64,000 bases of DNA, taken from Flaveria trinervia (Eukaryota > Streptophyta > Magnoliopsida > Asterales > Asteraceae). A model generated the notes under the pieces. The model worked only from the letters and a program-made list of their open reading frames with translations, was not told the DNA's origin and made no database searches. The stretch's first letter is position 1. Every line of letters begins with the position of its first letter. The translations under genes and the position numbers were made by a program. Of this stretch, positions 1 through 11,600 are shown piece by piece. Location: NCBI GenBank assembly GCA_025506515.1, contig CM046443.1:20366700-20430699 (forward strand). Direction: 5' to 3'.

Positions 1-229
1 ACCGGTTTGAAAACCGGTTTGGGTGACCGGTTTGAAAACCGGTTTGGGGGACCGGTTTGGGACCGGTTTGAAAACCGGTTCGGTTTGAAAACCGGTTTGG
101 AACGTCGAAGTGATAACCGGTCAAGAACCGGCGGTTTGGGCCCGGTTTGAAACCAGTTTGGGCCTCAAACCGGTTTCGGTTTTTTTGGCCGAACCGGTTC
201 CCGAACCGGTTTTTTTGGCCACCTCTAGT
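1..229. repeat. CCGGTT palindrome array at the end of a hAT-like or MITE-like repeat
   Basis: The stretch is built from repeated ACCGGTTTGAAAACCGGTTT units, so AACCGGTT (itself a palindrome) recurs every 15-25 bases. The right edge reads GGCCACCTCTA near 217-227. Its reverse complement, TAGAGGTGGCC, resembles terminal motifs of short plant DNA transposons. The left end lies outside the window, so terminal inverted repeats and a target duplication cannot be tested. Calling it a DNA transposon end is inference; the palindrome array is directly visible. Confidence 0.5.
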
Positions 230-3200
230 TGGAGCAAGTGTATTGACGATACCTGAAATTCCATGTAAAAACCAGTGTGTTTAAATTTCACAATGAGACA
301 TTGATAAAAATAAAAATGTAAAAATCTTTATGTAAATTCAAATATTACAAGAAGATTAGTGATAATGGTATGAAACTTATATAAAAGATGAACCGATTAA
401 AAAAGTTCATGTCGAACTTCAAGAAAATTAGCCTACCGTAATGGCAAAACAGTGACGTGATAACATCATATATTTATATAAAAAAATAAAACCAATTAAA
501 AAAATCATGACATTAACATCAGATATTTTTTAAATAAAAAACCATTAAAATTCATACATGTTATATAAATATTAATTAAAAAGAGTTTTAATATAAAAAC
601 AAAACAAAAAAACATAAAAAGCCCCAAACATTGAACGAAGCAATCTTATTATATGATATCAGCTTTAAGCAATTACAATCATAATATATAATTATCCTTA
701 TGGTATTTAATTTCAGAATAAAATATTACATTGAAACATAATATCTTTTGTTATTATATTATTAATATAAAGTATTATTTTGTAGCTTAATTGTTTTATT
801 ATACTCAAGTTGATATCAAATTAACTTTTAAAAGATATTTTCTATAAACAAAATAATAAAATATGTATTAACAAAGATATGATTCCTGTAGGAAAATGCT
901 ATAAGTTATCTCGAGGTATAAATATATTTTAAATTTTAAATATTTTTATATTAGAAAGAAAAAAGTAATATTATTAAAAAAAATTCATGATAAAAGACAT
1001 AAAGAAAACAAAAATAAAACAAAAAAGTTAAATTGTATTTATCTTAATGTTTTAAGAGAATGAGTATAACAAGTTAAAAAATATATATATCAAAAGGGTA
1101 CGTATAGCAACACCCATACTCGAAGCATAGATCAATTGTTAATGAATTCGGTATAGATGATGATATTTAATCCATATATTCAACCATGTACTTGTAACAA
1201 AATATATTTAATATTTTCTTGTATCATATACTTGTTTATTTCTTTTTTTATTTTCAATCCTCAAAAGCATAACTCCCAAAGTAATCGATGTACAATTCCA
1301 TACTGTTGTTTCTCTTTTTCCTTTCGCATGGTGTCTTCCCTATGTTCATCCTTTACATCCAAATATTTAAGAACGAGTAAAAGTTTTATGTAACAAGATA
1401 AACCAAGAACACTATAGTCAAAATCATAGACCTGTTATAATTTTTTTTCATGAATAAGGATATAATATTTTTCTAATCTTGATACCTAATACTAGATGTT
1501 ATTTCAATTAACAAGCAATAAGTCATAATTGAACCACATAAAACATGAGTACGAGTAGATTTTTCCTAATTGTTATGATTTATTTGTTTTAAAATAAATA
1601 AAGCAGTAGATGAAATGTTTATTCTATACTAAAAAGATGAAAACTTTGTAGGTTTTAAATGGAAAGTTGGCCTTAATAAAGATTTGATATTTAAATTGGG
1701 TTAGAGTTTATGATTGTATGATAGAGTTGTAATTGATTTAATTTAGGTGCATTATTGTATAGTATTTAAATTACTAATATATGACATGCATTCATAAGTT
1801 CTCGATCATCTCCTCTCTTAGTTGTAAAAAATATAAACGTATCATTAATCTACAAAATAAGCTTTTGTTAGGACTTTTTTTCCCTTAAGGATGCATTTAT
1901 ATTTTTACTTGGTGCTTGACTATATTTTTGATAATTCAGATGTATTATATTCGTTGGAGAAAAACTTGTTTTGTAGATTAATGACTCGTATTTGTTTCTT
2001 GAATGTTCGAAATTCTGTATAATACTTTTACCTTTTTAAATGAGTGATGACATTTACACGTATTTGACACATTTTCATGTTGGCAACAGTGACAATGGCC
2101 GGTGTGGTGATGGTTGTAGTGTGGTGGTCACCACGATTGTTGTATGCTAGTGGTGTGGTAGTAGTTGTTGAAGAATTAAAAACGTTAGTTTGATACGTAA
2201 CCCCTTTTTAATTTTGAATAAGCCTTATACATTAACTTATAAACTATAAAAAACCTTGGTAAATTTATAGAAATAATGAGAAGTTGATTTGTAAAAGTGA
2301 CAACGGCAACAAACTAATTTGACAAAAGTAAAAAACATAAAAAAATTAAAATTTTGAAATAAAACCATAATCCAACAACGATTTCAAAAATTATGTTTTT
2401 TTACACACATTACTGCCTTGACAAACTCACTATAATATAGCTTGACGTTATCTTGTTTCATTTCATGCGCGTGGTCACTTGATTATGCACATATGGTTCA
2501 ATGCCCATATATATATAACGTGCCTAAAAGAAAGATCATCAATGCTATCTACGAACCACTGTCTATTCATACCATTTCATGGAATATCTTACTTGCTTTT
2601 ATTTTTGTGGGTGGACTCTTAATTTATCATATGTGAACCCCTTTGTACTCGAATCACATGGTCTAACATTGTCTCTTCACACAACGTAATAAACCAATTA
2701 TAAACTTCCCTCCGATGTACACCATAGAAGAATAATAGTGATGTTTTAGTTACCGTCAATCATTCCGTTTTTTTAAGGGACATCTTAGCGTCACATCATA
2801 TATATACATATATACATACATATATATATATACATATATATATTCTATTTTCTTTTGCTTCTTCCCGTCTTAATGAGTATCATCCCAGTTTTTCCTGTTT
2901 TAACAGTCACATATGCATGCAATGAAGTCGGTAGATCCCGGTCCAATAATGAGCTAAAAAAACTCGTAACCAAGGGCGTGATATTTCCAGCCGTCCTCAA
3001 TATTTCCTGGACTCTCCCAGGCTCCACTCCGTTCCCCTTAATTTTAAAAGGAGAAATATATCATTGTTGCAAGATATTGATAGAGATATGATAAGTAAAT
3101 AAATCAAGAGAGATGTTTGTTTAACACAAGGTAAACAAATAATTAAAAAAATCTTGTGCTATGAGAGCTAACAATGGTGGTTAAATTGGTACGTAAGTTA

Positions 3201-3493
3201 TCTTTTTATAAAAACAAGTGTTAATACAAAAGAAATTATTATCATTTAGGCTTTTAAAACTGACCATAACATCAAAAACATCAAAAAGAAACAAAAAGTT
3301 AGAAAAATTACATAAGTGGAAGCTAGGTCAGTTAATAGTAATTTCTATTTTGGTCGTCACTTTAGCTTTTACTTTATTTTCCTTGCCGATTAAAAGTTTA
3401 ACTGAACATGGTGTACCAAATTAAAATCTTCAAGATTTGAAGTTAGGTTTACAAAACAAAAGGGAGAACCTTTCAAATCTGAAATCGAAAAAC
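230..3493. other. AT-rich intergenic DNA upstream of MIC10
   Basis: No coding region with recognisable similarity is visible. The DNA is rich in A/T runs. It includes a TATA/TACATA microsatellite at about 2798-2853, and just after it a short stretch (2860-3040) open on both strands that I do not recognise. The last few hundred bases must hold the MIC10 promoter, but no TATA box stands out enough to assign. Confidence 0.6.
2798..2853. repeat. TATA/TACATA microsatellite
   Basis: An uninterrupted run of TA, TACA and CATA units about 56 bases long. It is simple-sequence DNA and no transposon boundary is evident. Confidence 0.85.
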
Positions 3494-6400
3494 ATGGCTG
3501 AAAGCAAAGAGATTCCATCTGCATACGACCTCAATGCCAAGTGGGACGCCTACCTTGATTTGGGTGTTCGTCGATTCGTATACTCCTCTGCCACCGGTGC
3601 TCTTGCTGCCCTCTTTCTCTTCCGTGAGTTCTTGATCCATCCTCAAAACCTATTTTTCCTTTTGAATTTAAACTCTTTGTTCATCTAGAATATAAATCTT
3701 GATTGTTGGAGTGCTAATAAGTACAATTTACAAGCAATAGATGCGTACCCAGAAGTTAATTTATATGCTGAGTGACTCAAAGGGTGAGTCTTGGATCATT
3801 GTATGTAGAGATATGCGTAGGTACCTGCATTAGGGTTATCGTTTTGACTTTGAGGACTTCAAGATTAGGGCTTTGTTGATAGGATAGTTTTCTAGAGTGT
3901 TAGGCATATTGTAGTTCTGTTTGAATGCTTGATAACAGATCCCATCATCTTTAAGGAAAATGAGACAGAATCAAGAAATGTTGTGGAAGTAATCGACCAA
4001 GTCGTCTAGCATACAATCGCGCGCCTTTGATATAAGCAAATGTTCAAATGATGATATCCCATAGCTTAAGTACATCCATGGATTCCATTCGTGCAACATG
4101 TGTTGTCTTTTTTAGTTTTATGATCCATGGCCAGGCGACACTGGAGCTAAAGAGAGGGCATCATTGTTCATGGTGAATATTGAGATTTAGTATCTTATAT
4201 GACTTGCTTTCTTTAATGTTAGTCGTTTGACCCGTATATAGATCTTTACAACCAAACTAAGGGAACTTTTTGGTTTAGCACTAGATGACGCATCATTGTT
4301 TTTTTATCTTACTACTTAAAGAACAAGTCTCCTGCAGTTCACCTGTCTCATGGTTTAATTACTTAATTACCAAATACTATCAGATTCGGCGATTCACTAT
4401 ATTTTAGTCTGTTAAAAAGGTGTATTTATGTCAATAGTTAAATGTGAATAGAAAGAGCAAAGTGTACAGTGTACTAATGATTAGATTTTTTGTTAATGCA
4501 TAAGTAGGACATGCCATTCAAGTATTCAAAAGGTTATACTAATGCCATGAAAATCTCTATACTGCATTACAGGCCACTCAAGTATGAGTCTTGTTTCCTT
4601 TGTATCAATTAGGCCAAAACAAACACCACTAATCACTTTCAATTTGAATTCTCCATTTCAAAACCCTTTTAAACACACCCTTGTTGCTATTGCGTAGTTA
4701 GATTGGACCCTTTTAATTATGTTTTCAATTGTATAAAAGCATGCATTTGTAGGGTGTGGTGGTAGCATGTTTGCCCTCTTGTTTCTTTAGTTTTTATTTT
4801 ATATGTTCTTTTAGCATTTGGTCTTATTTTAGGGTTCAACTCATGGTTACCGAAATCGCTCAGCCAGCCACGAATTGCGTATTGGATCGTTTTGTACTCA
4901 ATCACAATTCGAAGTCGTTCTGATCGGAGATGAAATCGTGAATTCCTTCGCCGGAAACAGCTCTCCGATCGATTGCTTTTGGAAGTACTGAACGACTTGA
5001 AATTGCGAATTGAACAATTTAGGAATAGCGAATCGATCAATTCCAAATCGAGGGATTATATGGCGGTGTTCTAACATCGAAAACAGTTTTAAGGAATTAA
5101 AGCTAGGAACACCTAAATTGAGGATTTAATGGCGGTCAGTGTTGCAAAAATCGGCCTAGGCGGCCGCCTAATCGGCTATTAATCGCTAGGCGGCCGACCA
5201 CCTTGGAGATTTTACCTAATCGGCCAATTAAGCCAATTAAGCCAATTAATTGCTAGGCGGTAAAAGGTGGTCAAATTCGGCCCCAGGCGGCCTTAGGCGG
5301 ACCTAGGTGGTCCAAATCGGCCGAAAATTGCAAATTCCGGCGACTTTTCCGGCGAGTTTCCGATGACTTCCAGCCGGATTCCGGCGACTCTTGAAATTCC
5401 GGCGAAAATTTTGTAAATTCTGACCAGATTTGTTTATATGTATATTAAACTAAACATTTTTATAAAGATTACATATAAAAATGTGTATATATATATGTAA
5501 AATTGAAAATTATATATAAAATTTCCAAACGGATTAATCCCTACCAATCCCGATTAATCCCTAGTCCTTACCCCACCACCGCCCGTCTAGCGCCTGGCGA
5601 TTTTTACAACATTGTGGCAGTGTTCCAATTTCAAATTCCAAAATTAAAGCATTTGAAATCACTTTTTGAACAACTTTTAAGCATTTAATGCAAGAAACAA
5701 GAATGGAGTGATTTAGTGGAAGTGTTTCAAATTCCAGTTTTCCAGATTTAAGTTTTAATTTCAAATTGTAGCAATTAAATTTGGAATTTGATAATTTAGA
5801 TTTTCCCTTTTGGTAATTTGGAATTTGAATTTTCAAATTTCTGTTTTGAATCGTGTACATCGAACCGGACTCTATGGTACAACGTACCTGTTCGTACCGA
5901 AATGAGCCTACCCCCTCCAAACCGAATACGTCCCCACTAGCGAATCGCGTACCCGTTCCGCGTTCCCGTACCGGAGCAAACTGCGATTTAGGTAACTATG
6001 GTTCAACTCCTTTTTTTCAAGGTGTTGTATACTTCCCAGTCAGAAAATAAAACATCACATGGAGTAGATTAAATTTGGAGTAGAGTAGATTAGGGCTGTT
6101 CAAAAAATGAAAAATAAAACATAAGTAATCAAACTTAAAATTACAACTCCAACCACCAAATAGTTAGGTTTTGACATTCTGTTTCTAATTGTATCCAATC
6201 CTTAATGTTTTTTTTACCCTCAATGTTCATAGGACTATAGGAATCCTAATATATCTTGTTTAATGCTTACTCTGATCAGTTATCATGATATGGGTTGCTA
6301 TTATTTCTTCGTCCTCTCTTCATAAAAATGAATTTTGTAATTCTTTACAATACTAAATTAAAAAAATTGATGTGGCTTTTTTCTTGGTAGGTTCGCCTGT

Positions 6401-6503
6401 GACACGCTGGGCATCAATCGCTTTCGGTGCAGGAGTGGGTATTGGATCTGCATACTCAGAGTGCTCTCAGAAGTTTGATGCTGCCAAGACACTTGTTTCT
6501 AAG
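3494..6503 (+). CDS. MIC10: MICOS complex subunit MIC10 (spliced; last exon unresolved)
   Basis: MIC10 is a small inner mitochondrial membrane protein that bends membrane at crista junctions as part of the MICOS complex. Exon 1 (3494-3623) begins at the ATG of MAESKEIPSAYDLNAKWD and ends in an R codon split by a GTGAGT donor. Exon 2 (6391-6503), after a TTGGTAG acceptor, continues with SPVTRWASIAFGAGVGIG. The two glycine-rich membrane segments typical of the family are present: residues about 28-43 (FVYSSATGALAALFLF) and about 51-64, with the GxGxGxG motif in the second. Exon 2 may end at AAG|GTAGAT (6503), or translation may read through to a TAG at 6525-6527. A third exon could follow: an acceptor after a pyrimidine tract near 6592 would add only two codons before a stop. 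The 2.77-kb first intron carries a MITE. The gene is convergent with PRP40. The family call is from remembered similarity and is strong; the C-terminus is uncertain. Confidence 0.88.
5137..5614. mobile_element. MITE (hAT-like) in MIC10 intron 1
   Basis: The ends are imperfect inverted repeats: CAGTGTTGCAAAAATCGG at the left, and the reverse complement of the right end reads CAATGTTGTAAAAATCGCC. The flanks TGGCGGT (5130-5136) and TGGCAGT (5615-5621) match at 6 of 7 bases, consistent with an 8-bp-class target duplication that has since mutated. Inside are repeated GGCGGCC/CTAGGCGG words near both ends and TTCCGGCGA-type words in the middle. There is no coding capacity, so it is non-autonomous. 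Confidence 0.6.
5850..6000. repeat. GC-richer degenerate repeat in MIC10 intron 1
   Basis: A 150-base island with words such as ACCGGACTC, GTACCGAAATG, CCCGTACCGGAGC and CGTTCCGCG stands out from the AT-rich intron. It resembles the GGTACGGGAACG-type MITE remnants common in plant introns. No clear termini were found. Confidence 0.3.
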
Positions 6504-6527
6504 GTAGATGATATATGCTATTTATAG

Positions 6528-8618
6528 AATTTATTAAACTTATGTCTTTTCAAAAGTCCGGATATGATTATCTTTTCATCCCTATAGCTGCAGTTGTTCT
6601 AAAGCTTCAATTTTCTTAAGCAGGATTGATGAACTCTATTGGCAATTTCGGAACTGAACATGAAATGCAAGAATAATAATTTTCTTACATGCAGCAACTG
6701 CTTCTGCCATAAATTCTCCCTTCAGCTTGTTACATTTAAAACTGTTCTTGTCGTTTTGCATGTTTTTTCCATTTGTTTTTAGGTCTTGCATCTTGTTTTT
6801 GTTTTGTTTTTTTGACAATGTAACACGATCTGAGCTTCCACACTATTAATAGCTTCTTAATCTACTCTTTCGTATCGCCTGGTTTAAGGTTGGGCTATGT
6901 TGGGTACACCGTATATATCAACATATATTTGAGACAATGAGGGTGTTCACAGTCTGGCCCAGCTGGTTTTGATGTAACTTTCAAGCTGAACCACCAAATA
7001 CACTTTTAAAGAATGACAACAAAGTGATCAGAAAGCTGGTTGAGCTTGTTGGAGCGGCCAAAGCGGTCCAGTTTTGACGGTTTGGTAAATTTTCTTTTAA
7101 TTGTTAGTTTGTAATGATTTTCTACGATGATAAATGATTATTTATTAAAATAATATGTATACATAAATGCATATTTTAGAACTAAAAAATGAATAAAACG
7201 TTTATTGCTCGTTCGGTTTATAATGTTGTTTTCAAGTTTTAAGTCATCGGACGGGACCAGCCCGAACGCCCTTCATGTGATTCGGTGGGTTAAACATGAG
7301 TTTGAGTTGACGTTTCTAAACCGTATAAACCAGCGGAAACCAAACCCAGCTAGATTAATTTAGCGTTACCGTAATATGTTGGTTTCACGGGACGTGAGAG
7401 AAAATGCTTGTCATACATTCTCCTGTATCACTCATCCCTATCTCATGGCCCTATGACACCCCTACTTGAATCCTGTAATCTATTTCTTGCCTTCATGTAC
7501 GTAGTGCACTAGTTATTGGCCTTTGCTCTTCTTTTCACCAGTGGCTTTTTCTTGATCCTCTCTTCACATGTATGCCTTTTATGATAGCAGGCAACGAACC
7601 TTTTCATATTATTTATAGAGCTTTGTTTATAGAACTGTATTCAAAAGCATGTATGCCCTTCTTTTTATGACTGTAAGCAGCAGATCTGATGTTGCACATA
7701 TTGCACGCTGACATCTCGGTAGTCTTCAGTTGTGCACAAGTATAATAAGTTGCTCACTTGCTCTTTGACCATGTCAAATTGCACATGTATAATGGGTTTC
7801 TTTTTTAGTTGTGATATTATATCTAATGGAACACCCGCAATGAAAATATACACATCGGTACTGGTGTTGATGGTGCTAGATAGATTCATGAAAAGTTGGT
7901 TCATGTTTATCTGATATACAAACTAACTTGAAATCCTTTTACGTTTATTCGTCTACATATGTTAATTATCCATCATTTATATCATTATTGAACACAAATG
8001 TTTTTTTGATAGTTCACTTTTTTAGTTTTTGTTTTTCTAAAATCTTTTCATTTTTTGATAGTTCATTTATATCATTATTGACACATGCTTCAAGTATTAT
8101 TTGAGTCTTTATGTAAAAGTTATGCTAATGCAATAATCAAACAATCATAAGCATTTCCTATAAATGTTAAAACATCTGCCAGTAGAAAATTTTGTAATTT
8201 CAGTTCAAGTGAGCCAAGTCTGTAATAACTCTAGTATGGTTTGCAATCATGGATGTACATTTGACCATTCCCATACTTCAGACCGGTTTTCTTCAGTCAC
8301 TGGGTTGATGGGGACATTAAGTTCAACCACCCATTCAAACCAGACAACCAACCAGCCAGACCCAGTCCCGAACAAGGCTAAACCGTCCTTATCATTGGTC
8401 TCTATAGGTATGAACTCCCAGTTTCGGCCCAGTCTGATTTTTTGCCCAGCCTAACTGTAATTGTGTACAACTATATTTAATGATGTATAAATCACCGCCC
8501 TTTTTGAAACTTGTTACAATAAGGGCAACCTTGTAGATTCATATGATTGTAATCGCAAAAGACAACTGTAAGATTTATAGAAGCTAAAACTATCTACAAA
8601 AAGGAAGCACTTAACTAC
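6528..8618. other. MIC10 3' region and intergenic DNA between convergent genes
   Basis: Beyond the possible MIC10 stop at 6527 there is no second clear coding region before the PRP40 stop codon at 8619. A MIC10 3' UTR, and possibly a short final exon, should lie in the first part. The rest is AT-rich and contains only chance open frames. Confidence 0.5.
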
Positions 8619-11600
8619 CTACCAAAGTTCACCTTCTTCAGCTTCTCTATGATCATCATAGTCCCCGCGTCTATGATCTCTTTTGTGTCGCTTATGTCTG
8701 CTCTCGTATTCCACTGACGCGGACGACTGTTGCTCAGACTATAACACAAAGTATAAAAAACATTATGGTACGCTAAGGTGCCGTTTTCATTGCATTTACA
8801 TAAAAATGGGTCGATTTGGTTATTTCTTAATCATAATTTGTTGATTTGTTCTAATCATATTATTATTGTAATAAGATAGTCTACATAATTATATCTAAAT
8901 CATTATTTATAGAATTTGTAGAGAAGAATTCACCTGTTTTGTCTTTTTCCGTTCCGTACTATGTCTGTGAGAATCCCTGTCCTCATCCCTTCGACGTTTA
9001 TCTTTTTTACCTTTATTATCCTTGTCCCTTCTTGATTTTTCTGCTCTCCTATCTCTATCTTTTGCCTGTGTATTATTCTCACATTGATTCACTTCATATT
9101 CATAAGAAAAAAATAATATATCAAGTCATTTATATCAATACTTCGTTGGTACCTTATCTCCCTGTGCTTGCGCTCATCTCTGGCTTTTTTTAGTCCGGCT
9201 ACGTATTCGTCAAACATCTCCTTAAAGAAGCTTTCTTCCACACTAAACCTGTATAGCCAATGATTACATTAGACTGCATAACAACAAAATTTCAAAAACA
9301 AAGAAAAAAATACCAGTTTTCTAGTCGATCTTCAAAGAGAGGCTTAAAATCCTCCCATCGTGAAGATGAAGTTATTTCCTGCAACAAGATAATACTTGAT
9401 TAAATTTAAAAAAAAAATTCAAATAACAACTGATAACTATACATTAGCCAGACCTTAGAAGTTGTCAAAGATATATAAAAATCATCCGCAACACGTTTAC
9501 GCCTTTTGGCTTCTTTCTCCTCCCTCTCTCGAGCTCTCTCTAATAACTCATCAAATATAAGCTGCAAACCGGTAAAACATGTCAGGTTTTATTATAATAA
9601 TAGAGCCTGATTAAAATTTCTAAATATATATATTGGCAGGAAATCAAAGCATGCCTTTAAATTAACATCTGAAACTGGTTGTGAGCTAATATCTTCAGCA
9701 ATTGTATTCTTGAAGTCTTCAAGAGTCCATGTAGATAAAATCAAAATCTGAAACCACAAAAAATTAAAGTGACATGATTTAGCAAGTGTGGTACAACTTA
9801 ATTACAAAATCTAACCTTTCTCATCTTCACTATTTCTTTTATGTGTTCCTTGTCCTCCGTATACTGTGTTATACACCGTAATAAAAGGTGTCAGCAAGCG
9901 GTTCTAAAGTATAAAAGTAAATTATATATCGCCACTGATGGTGGAGCAAAGTTTACCTGCTTCTCTAGCTCCTCTATTACGTCTTCAAACAGATCTTTTG
10001 GGGTGGCACCAGAACTGTTTGATGACACAGCTAAATATGCAGGTAAATCTTTAACCTTTAGGCCAAAACAATATTATATGTATAAGTAAATATTCATGAA
10101 TTTCATTTTAGTCCTAATATGAGAATTGGGTAATTAGAAGCTAAGACCTCTATTGACTCACTTTAGTGCAATAGTCACGCCAGTGACTTTTTGAAGTAAG
10201 CATCCCAGAAGCAATATGCCCTTCCATTAATTTGCGGAATTCATCCCGATTTTTACGCTCTGATTTTCTCATTTCTTCCTGTATGAATAAACTACAAATA
10301 AGAACAGAAGTGTAGTAATAATTCAGGATTATTAACTTAATTTATATATTTAAAGTACCATCCGTAGTTTCCTTTGCTCTTCCTCATCCTTCTCTAAATC
10401 ATGTATATATTCCTGAGACATAAAGCTTTTATTTAGTTGACAAACAAAATTAAAAATTTAGGATCAAAATAATATAAACACAAACACACACACACTTATG
10501 TGTGTATATCCAAAAAGAACTTGAATGAAAGTACTTGGAAAATTTCTAAGCGATCAATTTTCTCAAGGCGCAAGCAACGTTCATCAGCTTCTAAGCGGTT
10601 TTGCACTTTCCGCCATTGACTGCTTGCCTGCAGATAAATGTTATTTTGTCAAGAAAAATCTAGACAAATGAAAAATACACTTAAAATGAAAATAATGAAA
10701 CAAGTATAAAACTACTTTCTTTCAATATGCAAGAGTAGGTACCGTGAGGAAGTCACAAGATTTTAAAAATTCAATGTAGTCCTTTTTATTTTTCTTGTGC
10801 TCCTCTATAGCCTTTGATCGCTCCTAATAACAAATTCACCAATGTGATGATAAGGTCATAAAACATTTTTGAAATATCTCAGGAAAACATAATATACATG
10901 TTATATATATATACACTCAGAAATCTTTAAAAGATTGACCTTTTTCTCCAGTTCCATTATATAATCATCAAAGAGGTCCTCACGGTCTTTAGATCGCTCA
11001 ACAGCTTTGAAGCGGTCATCATCCTCAAAGATTCCAATCACTTTGCTATACAAGGTTGAACAGAAAGTGAAAATGAATAACATACGACACTATAGTATAC
11101 ACTATTTACCAGAATATAACTTAGAACTTTTAAGTAAACATATATGAGAAAATAATATTTTTTAATATGTGGACAGACCTCCATTTAGAAGACGCAGTGA
11201 TCTCCTTTGAATCCTGTGAAGAAAGTTAAGTAAAGATGAGAAAAGAAGAGGTCAACTAAATTAGGTGTTAAGAAAAGGGAGAAAAAACGTACTTCTAGCA
11301 TTTTCTTAAACTCTTCTCGTGCTTTTTTTTGTTACTGCGCCTTTCTTCTGCTTCTTTTTTTTTCTTTTGTGCTAGAAACTAAAACATAAAATTACAAACA
11401 TATATATGTTATTGACGATCACACATTGTAAAATCTATCCTTATTTTGATGACAATAAAAATATAAACATGGTGATACAAATGTTAAATAGAATTATTCA
11501 TATAATCATATCTCGTATTCTCAAATCATAAATAAGAACGCCCAAAAGATCAAACAAGCAAAACAAATCAATCAAGGAATTTGTTGATACACGTTCAACC

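Noticed and set aside
2845..3091. Overlapping open frames on both strands that look non-random
   Set aside because: No recognisable family, no splice context and no homologous motif; likely chance in a local GC-richer patch.
8164..8454. Open frame of 96 codons on the plus strand
   Set aside because: No domain or motif, and it lies between two convergent genes in ordinary intergenic sequence.
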